From: Pseudonocardia sp. HH130629-09
GTDB taxonomy: Bacteria > Actinomycetota > Actinomycetes > Mycobacteriales > Pseudonocardiaceae
Length of the DNA: 64,000 bases
Reading direction: 5' to 3'
NCBI RefSeq assembly: GCF_001294645.1
Contig: NZ_CP011868.1
Coordinates: 1,116,001-1,180,000 of the forward strand
Shown: positions 42,678 to 50,536 of the stretch, in pieces
Layout: the number at the start of each line of letters is the position of its first letter
How positions within the stretch are numbered: the first letter of the stretch is position 1
Program-made: the position numbers and the translations under genes
The notes under the pieces: model-generated
Databases searched by the model: none
The model's input: only the letters and a program-made list of their open reading frames with translations
What the model was told of the DNA's origin: nothing

Positions 42678-42706
42678 GGGTCTGTAACAGGAACGGTGGC
42701 TCCGGC
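42678..42706 (+). repeat. IS256 left terminal inverted repeat
   Basis: Begins GGGTCTGTAAC and includes GGAACGGTGG; pairs with 44053-44081. Confidence 0.75.
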
Positions 42707-42714
42707 GTTGTTTG

Positions 42715-44009
42715 TCAGTAGTGCTCGGCGGACGGCCAGCGGTCACTGAAAGTGATCGCGAAGGCGTTGATCACCGGCTTCCAGCGAATCGTCCACCGTG
42801 CACGCCCCTTCCCGGTCGGGTCGAGGCCGCGGGTCACAAGATACAGGCATGTCAACGCGGCCGCCTCGCTGGGGAAATGCCCTCGCGCTCGTACCGCTCG
42901 GCGGTATCGGGCGTTGAGTGATTCGATCGCGTTCGTCGAGCACAACACGGCACGGATCTCAGTGTGGTAGTCGAGGAACGGCACGAATTCGGGCCAGGCG
43001 TTGCGCCACAACCGGATCATCGCCGGGTAGGTTCGACCCCATTTCTCGTCGAGGTCGTCGAGGGCGGCCAGCGCCGTGTCGGCGGTGGGTGCGGTGTAGA
43101 TCGCGCGAATGCCGCGTTCGATCGCATCGGTGTCGCGCCGCGAGGTCAACCGGAACGAATTCCTGATCAGGTGCACGATGCATGTCTGAACGATGGCCTG
43201 CGGCCACACGTTCTCCACGACTTCGGGCAGGCCCTTCGATCCGTCGCAGACCAGGAAGAACACATCGCGGACACCGCGGTTACGCAGATCGGTCAGCACC
43301 CCGAGCCAGAACTCCGCAGCCTCCCCGCTACTGCCGGCCCACAGGCCCGGCACGTCCTTACGGCCGTCGACGGTGACGCCGATCGCGGCGTAGACGGGTC
43401 GGTTGGCGACCTGCCCGTCGCGAACCTTGACCATGATGGCGTCCACGAACACGGCGACGTATACCGCATCGAGTGGCCGCGACACCCAGTCCTGCATCTC
43501 GGTGATCACCGAGTCGGTGATCCGTGAGACGGTCTCCTTCGACACCGGCGCCCCGTAGATCTCCGAGACATGCGCCGAGATCTCCTCGGTCGTCACACCC
43601 TTCGCGTACAGCGACAACACGATCTCATCGACATCCCCAACCGCCGTTGCCGTTTCCGCACGATCCGCGGTTCGAACGTCGGGTCGCGGTCTCTCGGGAC
43701 CTCGATCTCGACCTCGCCGACAGCATCGGAGATGACCGTCTTCGACCGGTGACCGTTCCGGTTGTTCGTCGATTCCCGGTCCGGGTCGGCCCGGTTCTTG
43801 GCATGGCCGAGGTGCTCGGTCATCTCTTCGCCGAGCGCGGTCTCCAGCACGTTCTTGGTGAACAGCTTCAACAGCCCGTCCGGGCCGGTCAGCTCCAGCC
43901 CGCGCGCCCGCGCGTCGGTCACCATCGCCGCCGCGGCGGCCTGCTCCGGGGAGAGCTGACGCCATGAACCCGTCTCATCCTTGGCTGAACCCACAAAGTC
44001 CGATGTCAT
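42715..44009 (-). pseudogene. IS256-family transposase, frameshifted
   Basis: The N-terminal part (44009 to about 43640) reads ALGEEMTEHLGHAKNR and FEPRIVRKRQRRLG. The catalytic part continues in another frame from DVDEIVLSLYAKG. DDE residues are visible as VFVDAIMVKV, FLVCDGSKGL and CSTNAIESLNARY, all normal for IS256/Mutator transposases. The shift falls at a run of four C on the plus strand (43635-43638); one extra base would restore a single protein of about 430 residues. It is either an inactivated transposase or a sequencing slip; programmed shifting is not typical of this family. Confidence 0.88.
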
Positions 44010-44052
44010 CACTCACAGTGCCCATCCCACCGGACATCAGCCCGGTTGTCGG

Positions 44053-44081
44053 GCCGGACCCACCGTTCCGTGCACAGGCCC
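44053..44081 (-). repeat. IS256 right terminal inverted repeat
   Basis: Reverse complement begins GGGCCTGTGC and shares GGAACGGTGG with the left end. Confidence 0.75.
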
Positions 44082-44160
44082 GAACGCCACCGTCGTCGAG
44101 GCGTGATCGATAGCGCTGCCGTCCTGATCGACCCATGCTAAGCTGCTGGGTCGGGTCGGG

Positions 44161-45387
44161 TCAGTCGGCGTCGCGGAGGAACAGGACGGCGTCGAGTTCG
44201 TCGAGCAGGTCGTCGTCGATCGGGAAGTAGCCGGGGTGGCTCGTCGCTCGTGCTGGGCGTCCGGTGCGCAGGTCGCGCAGCTCCTGCCCGGCGACGAGCC
44301 GGCTGCCCGGAGGGAACGCGGCGAGCGCACCCTCCGCAGTCGACGGGTCGGGCTCGCCGATGCTGTGTTCCCCGGCGTGGCCGACGGTCGTCGCGATCAC
44401 GGCGTACCCGTCGCCGAGCCGGGCGGCCAGATGCGCTCCGGCGGGCTGCCAGCGCAGCATCGTCGGTGGGACGTGGACGCCTGCGATCGTGACTCCGCCC
44501 CAGGCCATCGTCGACGTCCCGGTGCGCAGGTGTTGGTGGTGGGCGAACAGCAGCACCGGTGTGCGCCGGGCGAGTGCCGCGACGTTGTCGGCCATCATCG
44601 TGTCCCGCAGTGCGCACAGGAGCCCGGCGCGGTCGTCGGATGGGCGGGCCATCGCGGTGTGGTGGGCGAGCAGACCGGTCGCGGTGCGCGCGGCCAGCTC
44701 GGCGTCCTCGAGGCCGGGGTCGCCCGCGCGGCGCAACGCCGGTGCCTCGACCTCCAGGGTCCGGGTGAGGTCGTCGGCGAGCAGTCGCACCTCGCGCACC
44801 CGCTGCTCGCCGCCGACCGAGCGGTCCGGGTCCAGCATCGCCATCGGCTCGGCCCACGGTTCGTCCGCGCCGAGGAGCCGGGTCAGCGTGTCGCGGTCGC
44901 ACGGCAGAGCACGGTCCAGGTCTCGGCCGCTCAGGTAGTCGTACAGATGCAGCAGCGTGGCCCGCGGGCTCGGGGTGGCGACCATCTCCATCGGGCCGTC
45001 GAAGCCGGTGACCCGCACCTGGTCGCCGGCCGGGAGACCGGCGTTTCGCTCGCGCGCCCAGCGCACCAAGTCCCGGTTCGCCGGCGAATCACCGAATCCG
45101 TGACTGAACCCGTGAGCCATGACCTGGTCCTCGGTCAACCCCTCGCAGCCCGGGGTGTGGCGGACCCAGACGTCCACGAGGCGACCGGCCCAGGCATCGC
45201 TCTCCAGTGCGATCGTCCGGAAGCCGGCGTGCTCGACGAGGTGCTCGAACACCTCGTTGCGCACCCTCGGGAACGCCTCGATGCCGTGTACCGGCTCGCC
45301 GAATCCGAGCACCTGGGGCATCGCGCGGCGATCGGTCAGTAGGCGGTACACGAGCGCGGCCGGGTTCGAATCGTGTGTCGTGGTCAT
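44161..45387 (-). CDS. Erythromycin-esterase family protein
   Basis: 408 residues. The N-terminal GEPVHGIEAFPRVRNEVF matches the catalytic GExxHG motif of Ere enzymes. The later IALESDAWAG and LLFAHHQHL supply the conserved Glu and His. ATG 45387 is used; a longer frame to 45726 covers the divergent promoter and part of the neighbour. Family members include true macrolide-lactone esterases and others of unknown substrate, so a resistance role is possible but unproven. It is divergent from a MerR-type regulator with only 90 bases between them, so the pair is probably co-regulated. Confidence 0.88.
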   Translation of the reverse strand: MTTTHDSNPAALVYRLLTDRRAMPQVLGFGEPVHGIEAFPRVRNEVFEHLVEHAGFRTIALESDAWAGRLVDVWVRHTPGCEGLTEDQVMAHGFSHGFGDSPANRDLVRWARERNAGLPAGDQVRVTGFDGPMEMVATPSPRATLLHLYDYLSGRDLDRALPCDRDTLTRLLGADEPWAEPMAMLDPDRSVGGEQRVREVRLLADDLTRTLEVEAPALRRAGDPGLEDAELAARTATGLLAHHTAMARPSDDRAGLLCALRDTMMADNVAALARRTPVLLFAHHQHLRTGTSTMAWGGVTIAGVHVPPTMLRWQPAGAHLAARLGDGYAVIATTVGHAGEHSIGEPDPSTAEGALAAFPPGSRLVAGQELRDLRTGRPARATSHPGYFPIDDDLLDELDAVLFLRDAD

Positions 45388-45477
45388 GTCCCTGAACGGT
45401 ATCCTTGAACCTTCTGTGGGGACTTTGCACTTATCAGCACTGGGAGACTGCCCAAAACCCTCAAGCGGAGCGATAGT
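45388..45477. promoter_or_regulatory. Divergent promoter between esterase and MerR genes
   Basis: 90 bases. Plus strand: TTGAAC (45405-45410) and TATCAG (45432-45437), spaced 21 bases. Minus strand: TTGAGG (45459-45464) and a GATAAG-like box near 45431. The over-long spacers and the palindrome-like gggagactgccc suit MerR-type control by DNA distortion. Confidence 0.4.
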
Positions 45478-46179
45478 ATGCGTTCGATCGACCTCGCCCG
45501 TGAGCACGGTCTGTCGACGCAGGCCGTGCGCAACTACGAGGCCGCCGGCATCCTGCCTGCGGTGCGGCGCACATCCTCGGGATACCGGGCCTACACCGAG
45601 CAGCACGCCCGCGCGCTGCGGGCGTTCCTCGCGCTGGTGCCAGGGCACGGACACGGCACCGCGCGGGCGATCATGGTCGCCGCCGTCGATGGGCGGACCG
45701 CCGACGCGCTGGAGCTCATCGACCACTCACACACGGACCTGACGGAACGACGCAGGGTGCTGGACGGTGTGCGACGTACCTTGTCCGGGCTGACCGATGT
45801 CGACGTCCCGCCCGGGCCGGGGATCCCGATCGGCGCGCTCGCCCACCGGCTCCAGGTACGGCCCGCGACCTTGCGGCGCTGGGAGTCTGTCGGGCTGCTG
45901 CGACCCGCGCGCGACCGCGCGGGACACCGCACCTATCACCTAGCCGACGTTCGGGACGGGCACGTGATCCGGGAGCTGCGTCGCGGCGGGCACCCGATCC
46001 CTCGCATCGCCCCGCTGCTCGACGAGCTCCGCGCCGCCGGGGACACGGCCGCGCTGTCGGCGGCCCTGGACGAACGGCGTGGAGCGCTCACCGCTCAGGC
46101 TCGCGCCATGCTCCGCGGAGCGGGCCTGCTCGATGCATTTCTGTCGGACACGGCATGTCTCCCGATGTCGTCGTCCTGA
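45478..46179 (+). CDS. MerR-type regulator with two HTH domains (TioE-like)
   Basis: 233 residues with two MerR-like winged helices in one chain: RSIDLAREHGLSTQAVRNYE with SGYRAYTEQHARALRAF, and IPIGALAHRLQVRPATLRRW with AGHRTYHLADVRDGHVI. This tandem layout is the TioE type. A normal MerR protein has one such domain and a dimerisation helix, so this one may bind its site as a pseudo-dimer. ATG 45478 immediately follows the divergent promoter. It likely controls the esterase gene and itself. Confidence 0.88.
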   Translation: MRSIDLAREHGLSTQAVRNYEAAGILPAVRRTSSGYRAYTEQHARALRAFLALVPGHGHGTARAIMVAAVDGRTADALELIDHSHTDLTERRRVLDGVRRTLSGLTDVDVPPGPGIPIGALAHRLQVRPATLRRWESVGLLRPARDRAGHRTYHLADVRDGHVIRELRRGGHPIPRIAPLLDELRAAGDTAALSAALDERRGALTAQARAMLRGAGLLDAFLSDTACLPMSSS

Positions 46180-46277
46180 TGCGAGAGCGCGGTCTCGCGA
46201 CGTCGTCGTAGTTCTTGGGCGCCGCGCGTCCTTGGCTGGGGCTCAGCGCGATGATGCGGCGCCGTCGACGATACGGC

Positions 46278-46369
46278 GCTGATCTGTTCGGGCATCTGCG
46301 GCAGGGTCAGCATCGGCACGCCGTGGTAGATCGCTTCCATGGTCGAGCCCATCCCGGGGTGGGACTCGG
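46278..46369 (-). pseudogene. Remnant of a macrolide-type glycosyltransferase
   Basis: The minus strand encodes HPGMGSTMEAIYHGVPMLTL followed by PQMPEQIS. This is the donor-binding signature of MGT/OleD-like glycosyltransferases (THGGMGSTMEALYHGVP). The frame on both sides carries no family similarity, so only about 30 residues survive. The rest of the gap 46180-46598 shows nothing recognisable. Confidence 0.65.
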
Positions 46370-46598
46370 TCCGACTCCTCTCCGCCAGTCCGGGACCGAT
46401 GAGCATGCCGGACGCGAGCGGTCGGACGGGTGTTCCGTGCGACACCGCCGGCCCCCGCACCGTGGCTGCCGACGGCGCAGTGCACCGTGCCCTCCCCGGG
46501 CAAGGCCCGGGCTCTGCCGGGACATCGCCCGGCAGTGGGTCGACCTGCGCGTCCAGTCCGGTACGGAGCACGTGTCTCGGTGGTCACCCGGCAGCGGG

Positions 46599-47204
46599 TC
46601 AGTCGGTGACCACTCCGCCCGAGTCGCCGCCGGGACCACCGACCGCCGGTCGTCGGCGGCTCCGGTAGGCGGCGACGCTGGCGCGGTGGGCGCAGGTCCG
46701 TGTGCAGTACTGCTTCGAGCCGTTGCGTGAGAGGTCCACGAACGTGGCCCGGCACGACGCCCCGGCGCAGACCCCCAGGTGGTCGGGGCCGAGCGTGGTG
46801 ATCACGGCCGCGAGCGCCCCGAGGGTGACGGCGGCCAGGTGGGCCGCAGGGCGGTCGGCGTCGGCGACGACGTCGGCCCACCACCCGTCCTCGTCCCGGC
46901 GGATCGTGGGGACGACGCGGTGGCGGCGCAGCCCGGCGTTGACGATCTCCGCGGCGCGGTCGGCGTCGGCGCCGGCCGTCTCGAGCACGGCGCGCACCGT
47001 CGCGCGCACCGCCCGGACCTCCGTGAGATCGGCGTCGGTGAGCGGAGGCGACACGTCGCGCTCAACGGCCGGCAGATGGTCGACGAGGAAGGTCCGCAGC
47101 TGCGGCAGGGTCTCGAGATCGTCCTCGCCACGGAACGGCCGCCAGGTGTTGGCCAGGTCCACCGCCGTGGCCACCCTGGCCGGGGTGTAACTCGCATTCC
47201 GCAT
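46599..47204 (-). CDS. CGNR zinc-finger (ABATE-domain) regulator
   Basis: 201 residues. An N-terminal ABATE stress-binding domain (DLANTWRPF onward) is followed by a C-terminal zinc finger, CAGASCRATFVDLSRNGSKQ then YCTRTCAHRASVAAYRSR. The exact C-x5-C...C-x3-C spacing is that of CGNR proteins. ATG 47204. It is divergent from an epoxide hydrolase, with a perfect inverted repeat in the 71-base gap that is probably its operator. Confidence 0.9.
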   Translation of the reverse strand: MRNASYTPARVATAVDLANTWRPFRGEDDLETLPQLRTFLVDHLPAVERDVSPPLTDADLTEVRAVRATVRAVLETAGADADRAAEIVNAGLRRHRVVPTIRRDEDGWWADVVADADRPAAHLAAVTLGALAAVITTLGPDHLGVCAGASCRATFVDLSRNGSKQYCTRTCAHRASVAAYRSRRRPAVGGPGGDSGGVVTD

Positions 47205-47231
47205 TCGACGTATCTCCCGGCGCCTTCTATC

Positions 47232-47261
47232 GTGACACTCGTAGCAGCTCTAGCGTGTCAC
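47232..47261. promoter_or_regulatory. GTGACAC-N16-GTGTCAC operator candidate
   Basis: Perfect 7-bp inverted repeat at 47232-47238 and 47255-47261 in the 71-base gap between the CGNR regulator and the epoxide hydrolase. It overlaps the region where both promoters must lie. Confidence 0.6.
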
Positions 47262-47275
47262 AGGAAGGGGGCGAC

Positions 47276-48385
47276 GTGGCTGTCGAACGGTTCGAGGTGA
47301 CCGTCGCCGAAGCCGAGATCGCCGATCTACGCGACCGGCTGCGACGGACGCGCTGGCCCGAGCGCGAGCCGGTGGCGGACCGGTCGCAGGGCCTGCCGCT
47401 CGCCGAGGCGCAGGAGCTGTGCCGCAGCTGGGCCGAGGACTACGACTTCGGGTTCGCCGAGCGGGTGAACGCCTTCCCACAGTTCCGCACGGCGATCGAC
47501 GGCCTCGGCATCCACTTCCTGCACGTCCGTTCGCCCGAGCCGACCGCGTTCCCGCTGGTCCTCACGCACGGATGGCCGGGATCGGTGCTCGAGTTCCTCG
47601 AGGTGCTCGGCCCGCTGACCGACCCGCGCGCGCACGGCGGGGACCCGGCCGAGGCGTTCCACGTCGTCGCGCCGTCGCTGCCCGGCTACGGGTGGAGCGA
47701 CAAGCCCTCGACGACCGGCTGGGGTGTCGAGCGGACGGCGCGCGCCTGGGACACGCTGATGGTGTCGCTGGGCTATCCGCGCTACGGCGCGCAGGGCGGT
47801 GACTGGGGATCGGCGGTGTCCGGCGCGTTGGGCGAGGTGGCGCCCGACCGGGTCGCCGGCGTCCACGTCAACCTCGGCTCGGTCGCGCTGGGTGGGTTCG
47901 ACGATCCGACGCCGGCGGAGCGCGCCGCCGCGGAGGCGGAGCAGGAGTTCGCCCGCTCCGGGCGGGGTTACTCGGCGTTGCAGTCGACCCGTCCGCAGAC
48001 GATCGGCTACGCCCTGACCGATTCGCCCGCGGGGCAGGCCGCCTGGATCGCCGAGAAGTACCTGGCCTGGACCGATGAGGCGAGTGCGGTGTCGACGCAG
48101 GCGCTGCTCGACGAGATCTCGGTCTACTGGTTCACCGCCTCGGCGACCTCGTCGGCCCGGTTGTACTGGGAGAGCTTCGCCCGGTTCCGCGACCCGGTGC
48201 ACGCACCGTCCGGACTGTCGGTCTACCCGCACGACATCACCCGCCCCTCGCGACGGGAGGCCGAGCGGCGGTTCACCGACCTGCGCTGGTTCGCCGAGCT
48301 CCCGCACGGCGGCCACTTCGCGGCGCTGGAACAGCCGGCGTCGTTCGTCGAGCAGGTGCGCGGCTTCTTCCGTCTCGTCCGGTGA
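47276..48385 (+). CDS. Epoxide hydrolase (alpha/beta hydrolase, EHN domain)
   Basis: 369 residues. An N-terminal EHN domain (AEIADLRDRLRRTRWPE) precedes an alpha/beta hydrolase core. The oxyanion motif is HGWPGS, nucleophile Asp 176 is in GGDWGS and the catalytic His is in HGGHFAALE near the C-terminus. This matches microsomal-type epoxide hydrolases. GTG 47276 follows aaggggg; the longer in-frame start at 47255 overlaps the operator. It hydrolyses an epoxide to a diol, and control by the divergent CGNR protein suggests a response to a toxic small molecule. Confidence 0.93.
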   Translation: MAVERFEVTVAEAEIADLRDRLRRTRWPEREPVADRSQGLPLAEAQELCRSWAEDYDFGFAERVNAFPQFRTAIDGLGIHFLHVRSPEPTAFPLVLTHGWPGSVLEFLEVLGPLTDPRAHGGDPAEAFHVVAPSLPGYGWSDKPSTTGWGVERTARAWDTLMVSLGYPRYGAQGGDWGSAVSGALGEVAPDRVAGVHVNLGSVALGGFDDPTPAERAAAEAEQEFARSGRGYSALQSTRPQTIGYALTDSPAGQAAWIAEKYLAWTDEASAVSTQALLDEISVYWFTASATSSARLYWESFARFRDPVHAPSGLSVYPHDITRPSRREAERRFTDLRWFAELPHGGHFAALEQPASFVEQVRGFFRLVR

Positions 48386-48448
48386 GCGGTGCTGCGCGGC
48401 GTGGCCTCCCGGCCTCGGGCGGCCGGTGCGGGCCGGTCGTCCCGGTGG

Positions 48449-49371
48449 TCACTGGTTCCTGAACTCGTGTGGTGAGACGCCGAACCGCCGGTGGAACACC
48501 CGGCTGAAGTGCGCCGGATCGGGCAGTCCGCACCGGCGCCCGATCGTGGCGACGGACTCGCGGCGACTCCCCGGGAGGTGAGCGCCCGCACCCCCGCCTG
48601 CAATCGCTCCTCCCGCATGAGGGCGGCGACCGTGTGCTCCTCACCGGCGAAGACCCGGTGCAAGTGGCTCACGGAGAGCCGCACGCCGCGGCGATCGTCG
48701 CGGGGGACAGGTCCGGGTCCCGGAAACGACGCCGGACGAGGGCACGGACGAGGGCGACGGGGACCCGGGAGGGCTCGCCGGCCGGGCCGGTGGGGGCCAG
48801 GCGGGAGACCGCGGCCAGCAGCGGCTCCTGCAGGGCCAGGGCGTCCTCCGGGTCGGCCCAGGTCCGGTCGGGCAGGACGAGGGAGTCCACGAGGTGGCGC
48901 ACCGCCCCGGCCAGACCGTCGCGGGCGGACCCGGGCCGGACCGTGCAGGGTGGTGTCCACTCCGTCGGGCAGTCCCAGGAGGCCCTTGGGCATGAGCAGG
49001 ATCGTGTAGTGGAGGGAGCCCCGGGTGCGGAACTCGAAGGGCCGAGCACCGTCGTAGAGCAGGAAGTCCCCGGGCGTGAGCGTCGCCGTCCGCCCGTCCT
49101 GCTCGACGACCGTCGTGCAGCGGTTGACGAAGAGGAGGTTGAGCTCCTCGGGGTCGCCGCCCCGCCGGATGTCGCCGTCCCGGCGCCGGAACGTGTGCTC
49201 GGTCCCGGCGATGCGTCGGACCCTGGTGTCGCCGATCTCGCGGAACCGGATCCGCCCCTGCACCTGCTGGCCCGCCGGGACGACCAGGAGCGGCACGAAG
49301 CGGTCGCACACGCACTCGTGCCAGTACTCCAGTCGCTCGCGGGCGGGAACGACCCTGGTGTCGACCTCCAC
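48449..49371 (-). pseudogene. AraC-family regulator with three frameshifts
   Basis: The N-terminal AraC-binding-like domain (ERLEYWHECVCDRFVPLLVV to LHYTILLMPKGLLGLPDG) is in one frame. The linker AGAVRHLVDSLVLPDR to LSPATIAAACG is in a second. VSHLHRVFAGEEHTVAALMR returns to the first. The final HTH helix GRRCGLPDPAHFSRVFHRRF and its stop at 48449 are in the third. Breaks fall near 48935, 48690 and 48575. Assembled, the pieces give a normal AraC regulator of about 305 residues. It is divergent from the haemoglobin gene. The three breaks mean either decay or an uncorrected consensus. Confidence 0.85.
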
Positions 49372-49416
49372 GCCGACCAGTGGACCACCGGGCGCGCCGG
49401 TCGGGGTGCAGCGGCG

Positions 49417-49431
49417 TGACAGGTCTTGTCA
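49417..49431. promoter_or_regulatory. TGACA-N5-TGTCA inverted repeat
   Basis: Inverted repeat in the 111-base gap between the divergent AraC pseudogene and the haemoglobin gene. Possible binding site for the AraC protein; short, so weak evidence. Confidence 0.3.
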
Positions 49432-49482
49432 ATGCATCGCCTCGCGTTGACGCATCGAGAGTCGAGGTCGGAGGGTCCCGCC

Positions 49483-50000
49483 ATGACCGACGCAGCAGAC
49501 CCCACCACCACGACCCCCACCACCGACGACCGGCCGCTCTACGACCGCCTGGGCGGCTTGCCGGTCGTCACCTTCCTGGCCAAGACGCTCGTGCAGCGGG
49601 CCATGCTCAACCCCACCATCGGCCACATCTGGAACCACACGACCCAGTCCGAGGTGCAGGGGGAGATCACCAGCTTCGTGGAGTTCCTCGGGGAGCCTGG
49701 GGCGGCCCGCACACCTACACCGGCCGCGACATGGCCACCGCGCACCGCGGGATGGGCGTCACGGAGGAGGAGGAGTACTGGACCGCGCTCTTCGACGAGA
49801 TCGTCATGCCCGCCTACGCCGAGTTCGGCCACCCCGAGCGCGAGGCGAAGGAGATCGACGAGTTCCTCCGCTCGTTCAAGGAGGTCGTCGTCGGCAGCCC
49901 CACGTTCAAGGAGGTCCTCGTCGCGAACCCCGAGATGGACGTGTTGGCCGGCATGGAGAGCGTGGGCGTGCACTGGCCTGCTTCCCGCGCCGCGGGCTGA
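49483..50000 (+). pseudogene. Truncated haemoglobin (group I-like), frameshifted
   Basis: ATG 49483 after ggaggg gives LYDRLGGLPVVTFLAKTLVQ and HIWNHTTQSEVQGEITSFVE. After ctcggggag (about 49690) the family sequence moves to the next frame: WGGPHTYTGRDMATAHRGMG, with the proximal heme His in TAHRG, on to MESVGVHWP and a stop at 50000. One inserted base near 49691 restores a protein of about 172 residues. The globin would bind O2 or NO. The single lesion may be a sequencing slip. Confidence 0.85.
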
Positions 50001-50070
50001 CGAGGCACCGGGAGCACCGCATGGGTGAGCACTACAGGGGCGAGAACGGACGCGACGGCGACCCGACGGC

Positions 50071-50271
50071 GTGGCGGATCGACGTGTCACGGGCTGCATC
50101 TCCGCGGGCCTGTGCCTGGCGACCGCGCCGGACCACTTCGAGTTCGTGGGGGTCCGGGCCCGCCCCACCGGTGAACCGGTCGACGAGGAGGGCGCCGTCG
50201 CGGTCCTCGACGCCGCGGACCGGTGCCCGGCCGCCGCCATCACGGTGGCCACCGGGTCGTCCCCGGCCTGA
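50071..50271 (+). CDS. 3Fe-4S ferredoxin, probable P450 redox partner
   Basis: 66 residues. The cluster ligands are TGCISAGLC (C-x5-C) and DRCPAAAI (CP), the pattern of the single-cluster ferredoxins that serve actinomycete P450s; LATAPDHFEF is also typical. GTG 50071 gives an unusually short N-terminus. The family start (RIDVSR before the first Cys) is present just upstream in another frame (AWRIDVSR), so one base may be missing near 50093. It lies upstream of an operon with two P450 genes and could feed them. Confidence 0.8.
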   Translation: MADRRVTGCISAGLCLATAPDHFEFVGVRARPTGEPVDEEGAVAVLDAADRCPAAAITVATGSSPA

Positions 50272-50357
50272 GCCGTCCGGCGCGCAGGGACCGACCTCCG
50301 CGGGCCGACACCATGCCCGCGACCACCTGGTCCGCACCGGCGACCGGCCGCGCAGTG

Positions 50358-50397
50358 GGAGGGGCGGGCGTGCCCGGGGACGCCCGCCCGCCCCTCC
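50358..50397 (+). terminator. GC-rich hairpin before the AT-ACP operon
   Basis: Arms 50358-50371 (ggaggggcgggcgt) and 50380-50397, with a 4-base bulge. A pyrimidine stretch cttcttctt follows at about 50450. It would end the ferredoxin transcript and insulate the operon starting at 50537. The remaining gap 50272-50536 shows no gene. Confidence 0.5.
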
Positions 50398-50536
50398 GTG
50401 CGCCGTCGGCCGCCCCTGCCACCACATCGGACGGGGCGGCGACCGGCTGCTTCTTCTTGTGATAACTAAGGAAAGTCCGGGCGGTCCTCCTTGACGATCG
50501 GAGGTGTTCGGCCTGTCCAACCGAGAGGGACGACGC

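Larger units (their letters stand above)
42678..44081 (-). mobile_element. IS256-family insertion sequence, about 1.4 kb
   Basis: Ends are defined by imperfect terminal inverted repeats, 23 of 29 bases matching: left 42678-42706 (gggtctgtaac...) and right 44053-44081. One transposase gene lies between them on the minus strand. The flanking 8-9 bases (actcgcgc on the left, gaacgcca on the right) do not match, so no target duplication is visible. The insertion may be old or rearranged. Confidence 0.8.

Noticed and set aside
43524..43967. Plus-strand frames inside the IS element
   Set aside because: Shadows of the minus-strand transposase; no similarity to any domain.
46215..46730. Plus-strand frame across the glycosyltransferase remnant
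   Set aside because: No motif; the recognisable signature is on the minus strand.
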